Origin: Daphnia pulex
Taxonomy: Eukaryota > Arthropoda > Branchiopoda > Diplostraca > Daphniidae
Assembly (NCBI RefSeq): GCF_021134715.1
Contig: NC_060019.1
Span: 12,600,001-12,664,000, forward strand
Reading direction: 5' to 3'
DNA length: 64,000 bases
Shown: positions 24,047 to 38,232 of the stretch, in pieces
Layout: the number at the start of each line of letters is the position of its first letter
How positions within the stretch are numbered: position 1 is the stretch's first letter
The notes under the pieces: generated by a model
Told to the model about the DNA's origin: nothing
What the model saw: only the letters and a program-made list of their open reading frames with translations
Database searches by the model: none
Made by a program: the position numbers and the translations under genes

Positions 24047-27000
24047 ATTGATTTAGTGATTATTAACACACTCAATTGTGACTTTTGTAATTTGTTTTTC
24101 GTTCTTGTCGATGATGAAACAAAACAGCATGAAAACAGTAAAGGGGCAATAGCCTAGCAGACAATGAAATCTGGACACATGTGGAGTCGGAACTATTCCG
24201 CTTGGCGCTGCCGTAGCTTTTGGAAGGATAGGGATCGGCCACATAGTAAAAAAAAAAGATTGCGCGAAGTTTAAAATTGATCGTAATTTTGCTTTTACAA
24301 ATCTCTCACAATTTGTTTTTCTGATGAGCACCATTTTCTATATTGTACTAAATTGCTTCAAGAGCTCATTTAAACTTAGTACGATTTTATTGGCTTTGAT
24401 TTTAACCTTTGGCAAAAAAAAATTTTCCAATTAAATTATACGGGGTATAATTTAAAGTTTTAACATATTTCATTTCAAAACGAAGGAATAAAAGCTTAAA
24501 AGTTTTCTGGAATTTTTTAGATGAACGTAAAATGATTTCGAAAATATTGATCGCTAGATGACGTTTGCTTGCGTCGCTTTTCCTCCTCCGATGAAAAGCT
24601 GTTTGACTGGATTTTTTTTTATATTATTCGGAACTGGGGTGAGGGATAAAAAGGGGGAGGGGAGAAACCGGGAGAGGAGGGTGGGGGGACGCTATGCGAA
24701 ACGACGCTCAGCGTCTCTCGTGTTTTTACGATTGCGCGCACCGAAAAAGCTCCGGGAGCTTTATTCGCAAAGTCTCGTGTGTGACAGCGCATCGCAGCCT
24801 GTTCCCGGTTTGGATTGATGGCCGATAATAATTCAGATGAAAGGCGACTGGACCCCCGTATTTATTACGACCTGCCATTAAATTCTCTCAAACCCTCGGT
24901 CCCTTTTTTTTCTTCTTCTTCATTTTATTGGATTCAAGATTCAGCTCTCTCTCTCTCACCCTCCGCGATGGGGGTGATGCCGTGATGGAGAGGAGATATA
25001 TCTCAGCTCTTCACATCAGGTCCATCATCAATTTATAGCAACAGATTGCGTGAGAATTCACGTTGCCATGGACGCTATTGCGCCAAAAGGGATGAAGTAA
25101 TAGTAGTCATCTTGGCTACACAATGCGGTCTTGATGCTTCAACTTTATAGAGAGTGAAGGGTAAAAAATAAATCGACGAGGAAGACGGAGGAAGAACTCA
25201 TTTCATTTCCGGCTTTCGACGAAGCACGCGCTGCCCGCGCTCGCACTTTTTACGACGTATTCAATCCCGTTGACTTTTACGAGCCCAGGAGAGTTTTGTT
25301 ACGTTTTACACTGGATGCGAGGATGGCTACTATTTCGTTGCTGTTTTTTACTTTTTTTTCCGTCTTTTTTCTTTCCTTTCGCCCCTGTCTGTATGTTGTG
25401 GGGGGTTTGTTGTTTGTGTGTGTCTCCCGACAACACACACACAAACACACCACACACTCCCCTGGACAGAAAAAAAACACGTGTTTTTATGGATTTCAAT
25501 CGAGTCTTATTCAAAGGTCCTTTTTTTCGTCCTTATGCTTTCCCCTAATCTCAGCCGATCAAAACCCATCGTAAAGACATTATGACCTCGTCAAACCCTC
25601 CAGAGCGGATATCCCTTTCACTAAAAATTTATGTGTTAAAGTATAGAAAAGGTTTTTTTTTTTGCGCGAAAAAACGATGAACGTGGGATCCGTTTGCGTC
25701 TCGTTTTGTTGCTCTGATTTGATAGTCTTTTACTCTTCTCTCGTCTCCTAGCGCTGTACTGTGTGTACGCTAGACTATTGTGCGTCTACTGATATGTCTG
25801 ATATAACCCGGACAATGTATTCAAGGAATGGCGTCCCGAATGTTTTTGTGTCTGTGCTGTGTGTGTCTACAAACGATCGGCGCTCCTCTTTCATTGAGCG
25901 GGTCCGTTAGGGTTTAGTGTTGTGCTTTGACAAAAGATGCGTGTAACTATTACAGCAGGCGCGCAGCATCACGAGGAGAATAATAAGAATTCTTATCTCT
26001 GAGAAAGTGAACTGATGGCACCCAAACAAAACGACGCCGGGGCGATATATAACGAAGTTATAAAAAAAAATAAATAAAATGTTTGTGTGTGTGTGTACGT
26101 GTCTGTCGCAAGATGTCGACCGTCCGAGATCAAAACACAGCGATTAAGCGAGTTTTCACTGTGGCGGCATCAGAGATGTACACACACTAGAGACGCTCCC
26201 AATAACATTAGCATAAAATGCAAATCGACACAAGAAAAGTTTGGTATTGGTTCTTGTTTTTGCTCAATGCTCACGTACAAAGTTGGCCATCTGCGACGAC
26301 TTTGTACGAAAAACAACCTCCTCCCCATTTGAGCGTATTGGAAGGTATACAGACATACGTATACGTACGAGTATAGCTAGAGAGAGAGATTGGGTTGATA
26401 TCAATCGACCATGTCGACTGTAATATTTGATCAAAGTAACGAGCTAATGGAAAACACAGAGACTGACATAGTCTCTGTGACAGTCTTTGACAAACAAGAA
26501 CCAGCGCGAGGGTATATAACAAGGTATAATCCCGACGAATGCAAACATGGGACAACAACGCTATATACGTATATCTAACCATAGGCAGGAAAGTGGAAAG
26601 GGAAGGGGGGGATGGGATGGGAAGGGGGGTTGGTAGAAAGAGAGGGAGTGCGGTAATCACCGGGATGGCGTTCAACATCTGACAGTTTGAGTCGCCAAGG
26701 CAGAGCTAGAGAGAGAGTCTGCAGGTTGGAATTCCCCAGACAGTAGCTTCATCGACGATATCTAGAGAGAGGGGAATGAAAGTGTACGCGAGACGAGAGA
26801 CATAGTGCGCATAACAGTTTGACGGGATCGTTTGGGCAAATAACAGTCTGAAAGGAAGCGTCGCGACGTCTAAACATGGGCCAAGAAAAAGGGAAGCGAC
26901 GCCATTTCAAAACTACGCCAACCATTTGTCTCTCCGTTTCTCTCCGTCTCTCGATCTCTCTCCCCCAAACTGTTTGTACACATTTCCCATGCAAATGTTC

Positions 27001-27058
27001 ATTCGGGCGTGCACTCTCTACCCCCGGCGTCTCTTCACTTTGAAAACTGTCCCGTGAA

Positions 27059-27076
27059 GACGACGACGACGACGAC
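27059..27076 (+). repeat. (GAC)6 trinucleotide repeat
   Basis: Six uninterrupted GAC units in noncoding sequence. Confidence 0.9.
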
Positions 27077-30000
27077 TAGAGACTTTCCATTACTCTTTTG
27101 TCATATCTCATGTGACGTCCAACATCTTTTCCCTTATTTTTATTTCACTCCCAAAAGTTTTTATTGATCCGCTTTCGCCGAGTTCTTTGAAGTTGATAAC
27201 GGATTGAATTTCAGCTTCATTAAACTTTTCTTTTCTTTTTCTTTTTTGATTCTTTTATCGGAAGATCAGGTTCCTTCTTTTTTTTATTAGTTTCGATTCT
27301 CGTTTGACTAAATCCTTTTTTATTTGAATCTTTTTTTACGACAATCAATTTGAGTGAATCAAAAGGAGAGAAATTTGGTTGCGTCATTCAAAATCCGTTC
27401 CGTTTTGGTGGCCTCTAATGTGGTATACACGCAAAGGGGTTGAGGCCAATATCAATGACAGGTGATAAATGATGCAATTCGATCAAGTGGCCGATATAGG
27501 CGCAGAGACGAGGGCCACTTTGGGTCCGCGCCGATCTTATTATTTAAATCGAGCGCGCCCGGCTCGCGGTCAGATTGGGATACCGGAAAAGGGATCATCA
27601 TGGCACAAAAGGAGCTCTTGTGTCCACCCACCCAAACTCTTTTCTCCTATAGCTACACAAAAGGATGTTGGGGGGAGGCCAAAGGGAGGGTGTGGATAGA
27701 GAAAAAAAGTAAACATTCAACAGCCGACCAAATAACACACACAAAAAAAGAATGAGCGGTTTGACCATTACCGGACCGTGAACGAAAAGAATCGAGTGGT
27801 TGAGCCAATAATGATGGGGTGGTGGTCTTGTTTGTATTTGTCGCAGGATCTTTTTTGAGAGTTAGGAGGGTGTCGACTCTCCTATGTAACCCTTTTGTCA
27901 TGTTAATCTCGATCTCATCTCTCTGACTGACGAGTGAGAGTCTGAGAGCTGGATTCTTATTATTTATTCCGGCCGGAAGTTTCGACGCAGCTTCCGTTTT
28001 TTCGTCGCGTGTGTCTGGTGTGTGTTTCACTTGCGTCTCTCTCCCTCGAGTGAATTAATTAAAAACGAACAGAGAGACTCAAATCGAGAAAGTTAATTAT
28101 GTCTTTCCGGGATCGGCGCCAAGGATCGTTAAGAAACGATCGTAAAGGCAAAAGAAAAAGGTCGTCGTCTCTAGTCTTATATATTTATAATTTATACGCC
28201 AGCGTACACCAGGCAGTCGACTGTAATATTTATTAGAAGCGTTTCAGCTCGACTAGTTTTAATTATGGCGCTAAACAGTTTTGCCAATAATCAAGGGATC
28301 AGAAAAAGGCTCACAGAGAGTGATATAACGGGCGGGCGGGGTCGGTCGGTCGAGATAGTAAATACAGGCTATATCTATATGTCGGTTGATCCCCATCATC
28401 AACGTAGTAGGGCGGTAGGGGGGCAGGTCCAGCAACAGAGGCCAGGAGCTTTTCTTTTTTCGCTCACTGGATCAAATGCCACCGGTCCGGAGAAGCTCGT
28501 CATACGTTAAAAGAAAGATAGTGGGCGCCGTAGTCGTAAAAACTGGTGCAGAACTGAAAATATATCAGACATGTCTAAGAGACTTATAGATCCTTGCAAT
28601 ATAAAGCAGCAAGGGCTCCTGCTCCGGCTATGATATACTATTTTCTTGTACACTGCGAAGGTTGTTGATATATCAACTCTTGAAGGGGGTGGGAGGAGGA
28701 GTAGCTGAAAAGAAAGGGGGGCAGGGAAGGGATTTAATCGACTGGAATGAGACCAAAAAAAAGGATCGGAGCCAACCGAGTCAATAGAGAGAAGCCAGTC
28801 TACTGTAGTAGTGGGTGTGTACAGGCGACCGTTTATGCCTGTCTCAAATGGATCTGCCTCTATCGTTTTCTGTGATGTAATAACTAACTCGTCGTCGTCC
28901 CATTCCTATGCCCAACAGCTTTTTCTCTCGATTCAATTACAAATGATATGGCAGCTGGCGGTCGCCAATCAACTATTAGAAGCGTCGATTAGATGAATTT
29001 GACCTCGTCGTGTTCTTATGCATCGAATTGCGAGTTCTTTGAAGAAGTCCCTAATGGACTCCGATCTACACCCAATTCTTCTGTTTTTGATAGCGATATT
29101 ATAGGCTGCGCAGCACTGGAATATCGCTTTAATCTTATCGTCGTAAAAAAGAAAAGGGAAAAAACTAACCCGGAGAGGAATTACGATCGAGGAATATAAG
29201 AACGGGGCACGTTTCTAACAAGTTATGGCAGTTGGTGGTGGTGGTCTAGCTGGGGAAAACTATAAAAATGCGATGCATCAGAAACAGATATAGGATTTAA
29301 TGTCACATCGCATTGCGCTCGGGTTTGATGTCTTTGCGCATGAATACATCAAATGTTCCTGCACTCTCTCTCGGTCTCTCTATGAGCCAGGACGTATTGT
29401 GCGCGGGCACATCTACAGCGGGAGGAAAGGCGGATGTACAGGGCCATACATGTCCATCATATATAAAAATGGTTATTGATAAAGCATAATAATAAACCGC
29501 CGCAATGTCTAGATAAAACCCAGGAAGAAGGATAGAAAAAGGGAATAATAAAAATAGGAAAAGAAGAAATAGAAGAAGAAAAAAAAGAGACGAGCTTCCA
29601 TATTGGGCCGGCGACCGTCGTCCGTCTAAGAAAAAGTTGATTGAATCATAGTCGGCACAAGTTCAGTCTCTCTCTATGCGATATAATAAATATATACACG
29701 AAGAGGAGGAGGAGGCCACCTCACCCCATCGTCTATGGAGAGAGGGAGGGAGGAGGGCCTAACTATAACGACGGTGACGACGTCGAGCGGCGGGCGGCAG
29801 CTTTCTGGCCGTCGCAGAGCCCTGCGACGAGGAGCAATCATCATCGTTTTCTATCCCTCTGTGTATGTTTACTACCCGGTCGTCAAAGTCGAGCGTTATG
29901 GCCGCTGCTGAGCGTATTTCTAGAGACGACAATAGGGGCGACCGAGTCCCCACATTGCGCCCAGGCCGCACATGTGGGAAACGGTAGTCCAGTCTATGGA

Positions 30001-32176
30001 CACTATACTATACACTATGTAGAGTGTAGTGTTAGTAGGATCGATTTGGACGACCACCATCAAAGTCGCCATCAACTAAACAAAATAAAGAGGGGGAAGA
30101 AGAAGAAGGAGATGGTGCGACGCTATGCATGTTAAGGAGGATGACACTATGGGATAAATTCAAAGTAGGAAAAACTATTTGAACTTTGGCGGTCGTCAAA
30201 AATGTGTCCTTTTTTTGAATCGAGCGCCAAAAACTTTTTTCCACCTTCCGACTCGTAAAAAAAGGAGCAGATGAATAACGAATGGAAGAAAGACATTTTT
30301 CTTTTTTAAAGGGGGGCACTTTACACTGTAGGGACGTGGACAATGTTTGCTAACGTCCAAGTCAGTCAGTCGAATTTTATAGCCTGTCGATGGGACCTAT
30401 TTATATGCAACTTAATGGAACGTTGCGAGGAGAGATAGTGTCGAAAAGAACGGCGCACCCATTCTTCTTCTGGTTGCAGCGTCTTGGTGCTGGTGGTGTC
30501 AGAATATTTTTACGACTCGATATTTAGTAGAGTATATACCGCCACTTCCCACGACATCTGTACCCTGTCCAAGTTTAACAGTCTGAAATCGATTTTTGTT
30601 CGAGTTCATTTTCTCCCGAGTTTTTTTATCACCTACGAATTTAATGATCCACAAATCAGATGTTTCCCAGGTGCTGGCCGAAATGTTTTTTTTTTCCCAG
30701 CTCGAGTTGATGATGCGCTCTTTATATTATAGTTGATATTACAACAAATGAATCAGATAGGTGTGAGAGATGTGTGTGTAATCCACTTAGGAGGGAACTT
30801 GATTGCTGTCGATCCTGCAGTTGTATATTGAAATCTAAACACTATGTCACACCTCCCAGTGGGAGTGAGGGGGGGGGGGTTGAGCATCTGTCTGTTGAAG
30901 AAGAACCATTTATAGCATTTACTAGATAGACAGCAGTGTCAGCGCACTCTTGTTTATTTCAATTCTGAGCTCAACTCCTCCTACTATATTCTCTCGTCGT
31001 CAATTGATGGCAGGTTATTTGGTTGCATAACAAGACCCCCGCCTTTTTTTCAAACAAAAAAAGACGCGCCGGTCGCATCATGTTGCTGCGGCGGAATACG
31101 TAATCCGGCTGGTCTTGAATAGAAACTGAAAGGGAGCGTTCACAATTCATTAATCATCTGTCAGATGAGAGGCAAAGTTGCGACAGTATTTTCCTCCATT
31201 TCTTTTTTCTTTTCTTATACACATCCCACAGACATTGTACACACAGAGAGAGAGAGGGGGAGAAATAAGATTCGCCCTCCTCTGCCTGTCATTCAAAGCC
31301 ATCGTCTCTCCTTACTATTGCGCGACTTTTTTCCCTGTTTGTTTCCCAAATATATATAAAGACCAAGGGGAGGACTGCTAGGCTGGCTGCTCTTATCCAC
31401 TTTGTCGTGTTGCGTCTCTCTCTCTGTGGTGACGCGTGGCACAGGATAGACTCATCGACACATGTGTGTGTGCACAGACCTCTTGTAATCTACGCTCTCT
31501 ACTAGAGAAATCGAAAGTTGAATGAAAAAGAGAACTGGATGAAATAAACATCCGGAATAATACAAGTTTCTAGTGCACAGCCAAAGCGTCTAGATCATTT
31601 ATTATGTAAAGATGTCAGAGGCTTGAGGAGAGAGAGAGATGGGAAAAAATAGTCTGCGCCGGATCTTATACTATTCCGTTGCTCCCCCCCCCCTTTTCCA
31701 ATAATGTCAAATCCAATTCTTCCGCTGTTGTTGTGAAACGGAGTTTAGTGCTGAACTTCCGTTCAGGAATTCGATTCAAACTGCAGCCGAGCACATCAAC
31801 GTTTTCCTTTTTTTTTATTTGACTAAAAACCGACGGTTGGAAATGTCCCAGCCAAAATGTTTACGGTAACTGAAACGAGTTTAAGCAACTTTCAACCTCT
31901 GAAAGCTTTTTATTCCCTTTTTCCTCTATTACTATTTAACTACAGTCAAAAATAATAAAACATAACAAAAAGGCTTTTTTTACTTGAGGGCTAATACTTT
32001 TGACGAAAAATCTTTTACCTTTCAAAGTATTACAAGTCTCGTCCGTGTATATGCTCATATTCTATTGATATTGAGATAGAAGGACCATTAGATTTATTTT
32101 GACTTCCATTAAAGGTCCAATATAAGTCCTCATCCAATTCGATAAAACATTTTTTCCTACTTGATTCTGTCCTCCT

Positions 32177-32190
32177 CCCCCCCCCCCCCC
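32177..32190 (+). repeat. C14 homopolymer
   Basis: Fourteen consecutive C bases; length is liable to sequencing error. Confidence 0.85.
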
Positions 32191-32423
32191 TCCACCAGAA
32201 ATCCTAAATTGTCCATTCTCTTCGGTTATAAAGGCCCGTGTTCAACTCGGTATGACTCTCTGTGTGTGCTGCTGTGTCTTATATGTGTTCATAACCGACC
32301 GGACACACATTGCCTCACGAGCTTTTCTTCTGGAACAAATAATGCGACTACGTACAGCATAGACCGTCAGACTATATAGTCTCTTTAGCGTTTATTTTTA
32401 TATTTATTTATTTTTTTGTCTTT

Positions 32424-32439
32424 TGTGTGTGTGTGTGTG
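32424..32439 (+). repeat. (TG)8 microsatellite
   Basis: Eight uninterrupted TG units in the gene desert. Confidence 0.9.
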
Positions 32440-35439
32440 AATGTTTCCGGAACTTTTGTTTGCTGGATATTATAGGCTGGTCATTCTCTCTCTGTCTATG
32501 AGCGACTATGTTCTATGTTAGACTATTACGCGTGTATTATTATTGGTGTGGACGCGTATAACTCCATAAAAATGGGACCGACGCCGATCTCAGCTACCAA
32601 AAATGGCCCTTTCCGCGTTTCTCTCCTTTTTTTTTCTGTTTGGGGGGTTGTGTTTTTGTACTCCCCCTCCTTTATAGGGCGTGTCTCGATGGATGGATAT
32701 ATATGTATACGGAATGAACTTCCGTCGTGACCGTCGTCGTCGCCCGATCGGAATAAGCCAATCTTGCCCAGAGTTGTCGCAGCAGCAGCTCTTAATATCT
32801 ATTGATACACATTTTTTGTGTCGGCTGGCCGAGTGTAATATTCCGGTGCGGAAGGAGCTAAAATAGGGACGAAAAAAGCTGCTAAAAAGGGAAGTGAAAA
32901 AGTCTAATCCGGAAAGAAGCTCTTTCTCTTTCTTTCTCTCTTTCCCCTTATATAAGAGAAAAAAAGGTTCGCCCGTCGATGGACCATGTCCAGCATCATC
33001 ATGGAGCCCAAGCTGTCGTCAGAGAGTTCCACCCTGTCACATGTCCTTGCTCACATCCTTTTCTGTTTTGCCTGACGGCCGACGCTCGGCGATTTAGACG
33101 GGCCGGCGACAAGCCATGCACTTGTCCGTGTAACAATCTAATGCGCTCAGAGGATAAAGGACAAACACATTGCCCAGTCCAGTCGTCCGGCTGTCGGATT
33201 AGCTTCTTCTTTTTCTTTCCTTCGTCGTCCCTCGACGGCGGTTCCCTTTTCTTTTTTCTCTTTCCCCTCCGCGCCCACCAGATCCGCATATTCTCCCGTG
33301 TCCAGTTGACTGGAACCGATACTACTCAGTTTGACTTGATAACAATTGAATCGAATGCCGTCAGCAAACACACTGAGGCTCTGCACACCATTTTATTGGA
33401 TGTTTTTAATGAACTTTTAACGGACTGCGGGATGTTGGCCAACTTCCCAATTGCACGGCGGTTCAGTAGACTGGGCATTCTCTAGCTCGAGTATATATAT
33501 ATCATTTAGATATCCTCGCGCACACGTACACAAACTGTGTATCTTTTACATTGTCCGAAAAACGGAGCGGCGAGATCATAAATCACGGAGATGATCAAGT
33601 CCCCTGTTGCGTCACATGATACAGCGAGGCTTATCATAGAATCTGGACCCTATCGAGCTCTGCTCTCTTTATCTCGTTTTCTTTTCTCCATGTCATCAAT
33701 CGAAAGGGCATCACGGTCCACTGCCACTACGGACAACAACAATCATCAACTTTTCCCTCTTTTGCAGCGGTCATCCCGCAAACATTTGTATCAACAGTTA
33801 TATAATACCTTTAGACTACATTGCATCGTGTAGTAACAATGGAGATTGAAAACTATTTCCATTCGATTCAAAACCCAAGTGTTTTTCATGTGACTGGGGT
33901 GGGTGGGATGGATAATGGCGTCATGATGGATGATTGGCTCTCGATTTCCGCTTTCTGGGATCCTCCTTCTTCATACAGATTGTAGAAATGCTGCATTTGA
34001 TTCTCCGTTTTGATACGTAATAATATATAGATTTTTTGGGGGTGATCCCTCCCGTCAATGATTTATGTCTTTATAAATCATCAATGCGTAGTCCGCCTAC
34101 CTCGGCTCGGCGTAGCGCCGTCAGAGACACGCGACCTGTGCAGCACATTCACGGGCGATTTTTTGTGTTGATTCTGGCCATCAATCCGGTGACGCCGTCG
34201 ATCGACGGAGGATTCCAACAATCGATGATGCCCAAACAAAAAAAGATGGAAATAAAACGGTCCAGTTTTTTATTTTCTTCTTATTTCCAGGGGATATTAT
34301 ATATAAAGACGGGCCAACTCATCGGACGACATGGGGATGTGCATACAGATGTGTGTACGGGCATATAAACGAGTGTTTGTTTGTATTTACCCTCGGCCCC
34401 ACTTTCGCCCTTCAATCATGACCACTCAATCCTCCCTCTTCTTCGCACACGCGTCCAGCCTAAAAAGGAGAAAATCCCGTTTGGTTATAGACATGCTGGA
34501 CTAGAGATGGCGCTTATTTCTCCTCCCCATTGATAGTTGTTCGTCCCTTTTTTTCCCCGTCCGTCCGTGTTTTCTGCTCAAGTGAACGCCATCGCTCAAA
34601 CCGAGCGCACGCTGTCCGTCAGCGCGTTGGCCCCGCTTTGCTGTACAGTAGTTGGTCCCTTTCAAAATGCAATTAACGAATCAATCATCGACCCATTCGT
34701 ACAGGATATTCCCTCCTTTTGTTGTGTAGGCTGGCCCACGCAACAGTATGTTTCATGCACAATCGAAGGAATCAATCCTCTGGTGATTCCGGCGGATGGC
34801 GACAAAAGCCGCGGTCATCCGGTCCGAATAAAAATGTTATGTACCCTATATTCCGGTTATTGTAATTCGTAATGTAATTTTATCTAAACTGGGCGCCAAA
34901 GACATGGTATCAACATCAATTGACTTTTCATTGATTAAGTGTCAAACTAATCACTTAAAAAATCACATTGAGATAAATTGAATCGGGGAAATTTGCTGAT
35001 GTTTTCATTCAAAGAATTTTGTGGGTTCTGGTTCGATATGACTTGCAGTTATGTTTTTGTCGAGATGGATGGGCTGGACACCATAAATAAGTTGACTAAT
35101 AATAATGTCATGTAGTCGGTTGACTTATTTTGCGGTTGCGTAGGAGAGCGAAAGGGTTAGCTAGCTACGTTACATATTGCCGGCTTTTAATGAAATTGGT
35201 CTCCGATCTAGTGTCTTGCGTTGCCCGGCAGCAAGGCAATAACAAATCGTCTTTTTATAGACGCTGTGGCACTAAGCCCTAATGAGTTAAGTGATGGATG
35301 TGGTCCCTGGGTATTGATGCGTCGTATTGTTGTGGGCTCGCCCTCGAAAACAGCACTCGATAAGTGGACCGGACAATACAATAACCGCCACCAGCCAACG
35401 GGTTAGATTTGCCCTTTGGATGGATTCCCAGTCTCGATC

Positions 35440-37594
35440 ATGTTGAACAAGAGTGTAGTAGGGGTCCAACCGCGAATTGTTTGGACATTAGACGACATCA
35501 AAACCAAAGAACTGGAAGCCATGGAAAAGGAAGAGGAAGAAAATGACAAGTGGATGGAATTCGCTGGACGGTCCACTTGCGCCGCAGTGGTCCATTTGGG
35601 CGAGAAATCGCAGCCGCTGCCGGTGAAAACCGTTTGGCGGATCACCTTGATCGTCGGGGTCATCCTGACGATTGCCTCCACTTACTTTTCGGCTTCGTCC
35701 TTCCTGAACTTCTCCGGCAATAGCGAAATGATGCTGCAAACCGATTCCGACAGCTGGATCGAACATCCCAACTACCACATTTGCACGTCCAACACTTTCA
35801 ATCTGACTATCCTCAAAGGTTTGATTGATTGTGTTGATTATAGAAATTTTATTTTTGAATTAATTTTAGTTTTATTTTGGGAGACAGAGTTGGGATTCGT
35901 CGATCCTGAAATGATTTCCTATTTGCTACTGACGACGTCCTTGTTTGTCGTCTCTCCTGCCCTCCTGCAGAACGTGGACAGACAGCGCCAGTTGGAGATG
36001 AAATTTAACAAAATTATGGAACAAAATGGAATCGAAGATGTCGCCGAAATCCTCCAACGAGCCGTGCTCCAGTAAATTTGATTGGTTTTTCGTTCAAAGG
36101 CCGATTGGCAATAATTGGAATTTTTTAGGTGTGAAGATATCATTGCCGGTTGCATTTCACCCAGCGTTTACATTGACGGTGCTGACTGTTGCAAGACATA
36201 TTTCCCGATGGGAAGTTTCGCGTCATCGACAGGAGCTTGCGTCACCACCTTTTCTGCCCCACCCATTATTCAGGTCTATTTAAATTACGTCCTTAATTAA
36301 TTACATTAACTAATTTTAAAATTTTTTAATTATTTTTTGAAGCGGATCCCGTCAATTGGATTCGGATTTGTTGTCCTCGTCAAGGATTCACGGGATTCCA
36401 GCGGTAAGAAATTCATTCTTTCCTTTTTAGCCAATGAGTAGTATTAATAACATTTTAATTCCGCAGCGCTGGATAATTCGATAATCAATCCGATCATGGC
36501 CAACCAGAAGGGAGTCATCTTTACAGCTGCCGACAAGTGGACTGATCCGATGGTGGCTTTGTTTCAAGACCGGCACTACACTCGCGTTGGACTGTGGACC
36601 TCCATCGCCATCTCCAGAACAACAGTAAGACCCCACCATCTTTTTTTTATGCTAAATTATTTCAATCGCCTGATGCTCTGTCGTGCGAGCGCAGGTTAAC
36701 GACGAGGAAATTATGCAATCGTTGATATCTCGTAAAATTTGCGCCCAACGTGATGCGCAAAACACTTTCCTTCATTTGGTGCCGGGTTTCGTCAACTATA
36801 CGGAAAACAACTGCGTTTATGCTAACCGTCAGCAAAGAATTGTCGACGCATCCAAATGTCACCTCTACTTTTTGCCATACAAAGGTTAAACGTTTGGTTA
36901 ACTACAATTTTGAATTGTAGACACCCTATAGGGGAATTGGTATGTTTCAGGTGATTTACCATCGTGTCGTCCGCAGCAAATATTAGAATTCGTGCACAAG
37001 GTTATAATCGGCGGGGAAACGTACTTGAATCCGGTTTTTCGATACTTCCCTGGTAAAAAAAAAAAGTTAATTTTTAAAATTACTGAAAATCTTAGTTTTC
37101 TGAGACCGATTTGTAACATGAGTTTAATCATATTTGCGTTTAAGGATGCGTCAGTGAATGTTGGAGGGAAACTTACCAATTCTCGACTAGTTACGCTGAT
37201 TTGCAACTGGCTTCCAATTTCCAATTCGGCAATTGGACCATCACGCCTAATCAAAGGTAGAATCCACCTTAACACTGCGTTCAAATGTTGATACAAATGG
37301 TGTTTGCCTTTTTATTCCAGCAAGCAATTGGCGGTGCTTAATTTTTTTTATCCGACATTCACTCAAAATTTGTTGGTTAATCATTATCCTACCATTAACC
37401 AAGGACTTGGTAGGACCTAGAACTTGAAAGTCAAATTTCAAAGAAACGTAAATTCATGCGATTTTCAATTTGTTTTTAAAGGAATTGTGGGCGGTAACTT
37501 GGGCCTATTTCTGGGTGCCAGCATGGTGACCGTTATCGAAGTGGTGGTCTTCGTCTTCACCTACTTCTGCCCATCCAAATGGACTCGCTATTAA
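35440..37594 (+). CDS. DEG/ENaC-family sodium channel subunit, copy 1
   Basis: Ten exons join in frame (35440-35818, 35888-36071, 36129-36273, 36343-36403, 36467-36624, 36695-36884, 36951-37052, 37145-37256, 37321-37409, 37482-37594) to 510 residues. TM1 is at about 66-88 (VWRITLIVGVILTIASTYFS), followed by the family's post-TM1 region (HPNYHICTSNTFN, cf. FPAVTICN). A cysteine-rich extracellular domain ends in the conserved Cys region (DLPSCRPQQ ... GCVSECW). The pre-TM2/TM2 segment in the last exons shows YPTINQGLG and NLGLFLGASMVTVIEVVV, with the GxS-type selectivity region GAS. Family members are trimeric amiloride-type sodium channels in sensory and epithelial cells. The usual N-terminal His-Gly gating dipeptide appears as His-Leu-Gly (VVHLGE). 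The start was set by alignment with copy 2, since an upstream in-frame TTG is unlikely. Exons 2-6 have the same lengths as copy 2; an extra intron (37053-37144) splits what is one exon there. Confidence 0.85.
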
Positions 37595-38232
37595 TTCAAA
37601 TATTGGGCAATCCAATATTTTTCATTGTGGCACAGTCCTGTAGTCAGTTTCGTAATTTGAAACCGATCGGTTTTCTCTAAAAACCGATATCATTTAGATA
37701 GGATTAAAGTTTGTGTCTAAAAATGAAACTATTGATTTGCATTGATAAAAAATGCAAATATTCAGTTTTGAAAATGATATAGTGTCAAGGCAATCACTTA
37801 GTTCAGACGATGAATGCGTTGACTCGACACATTTGCTGATGTTTTTATTTGCTTGACGGGAATTTACTGTGCAATTGCAGAAGTAGACGAATATGTGGAC
37901 TGGACATTAGCCTAGAAATTGTCTGAATAATAACGTCTCTTTATTCTGATGACTTTTGCTATTCGTGGGAAGTCCAAAAAAGGGTTTGGGTACCATTTTC
38001 AACATTGCCAGTCGTCTCTTAATGTTCGCGCATGATTCATGGACTTGAAATTTTCATAAAATACCGGGTAATTTTCAAAACACAGCACGCTATAGTTTCT
38101 AATGGATTAAGTTCTAGCGGATAACTCGTGCGTGATGTATCGAAACCGCTTAATCGTCGGCTGGGAATCGAATAAGCTTATCCGCAAAACGTCCAGTTCG
38201 TGTTTATTCTTGAGCGGCAGCCAGTCTCGAAC
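37595..38232 (+). other. Spacer between the two channel genes
   Basis: This 638-base spacer holds the 3' end of copy 1, with a possible ATTAAA poly(A) signal at 37703, and the promoter of copy 2. Just upstream of both start codons there is shared sequence (CAGTCTCGA... ATG), a remnant of the duplication. Confidence 0.45.

Larger units (their letters stand above)
24335..35439. other. 11-kb gene desert with simple-sequence tracts
   Basis: No ORF here has a recognisable domain or joins across convincing splice sites. The sequence alternates AT-rich spacer with GA/TC tracts, T-runs, G-runs and C-runs, and GT/CA repeats (e.g. 25410-25450, 26079-26096, 32424-32439). Octamer sites ATGCAAAT occur at 26218 and 26989. 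The right end contains the promoter of the first DEG/ENaC gene. The whole could be intergenic regulatory DNA, host noncoding RNAs, or be a long intron of a gene whose exons I cannot see. Confidence 0.5.

Noticed and set aside
25412-25446. 12-base perfect stem GTTTGTGTGTGT/ACACACACAAAC
   Set aside because: Formed by facing GT and CA simple repeats, which pair by composition alone.
32979-33485. Plus-strand frame of 168 codons in the left desert
   Set aside because: His/Cys/Phe-rich translation of low-complexity DNA, no similarity to any family I know, and no upstream or downstream partner exon.
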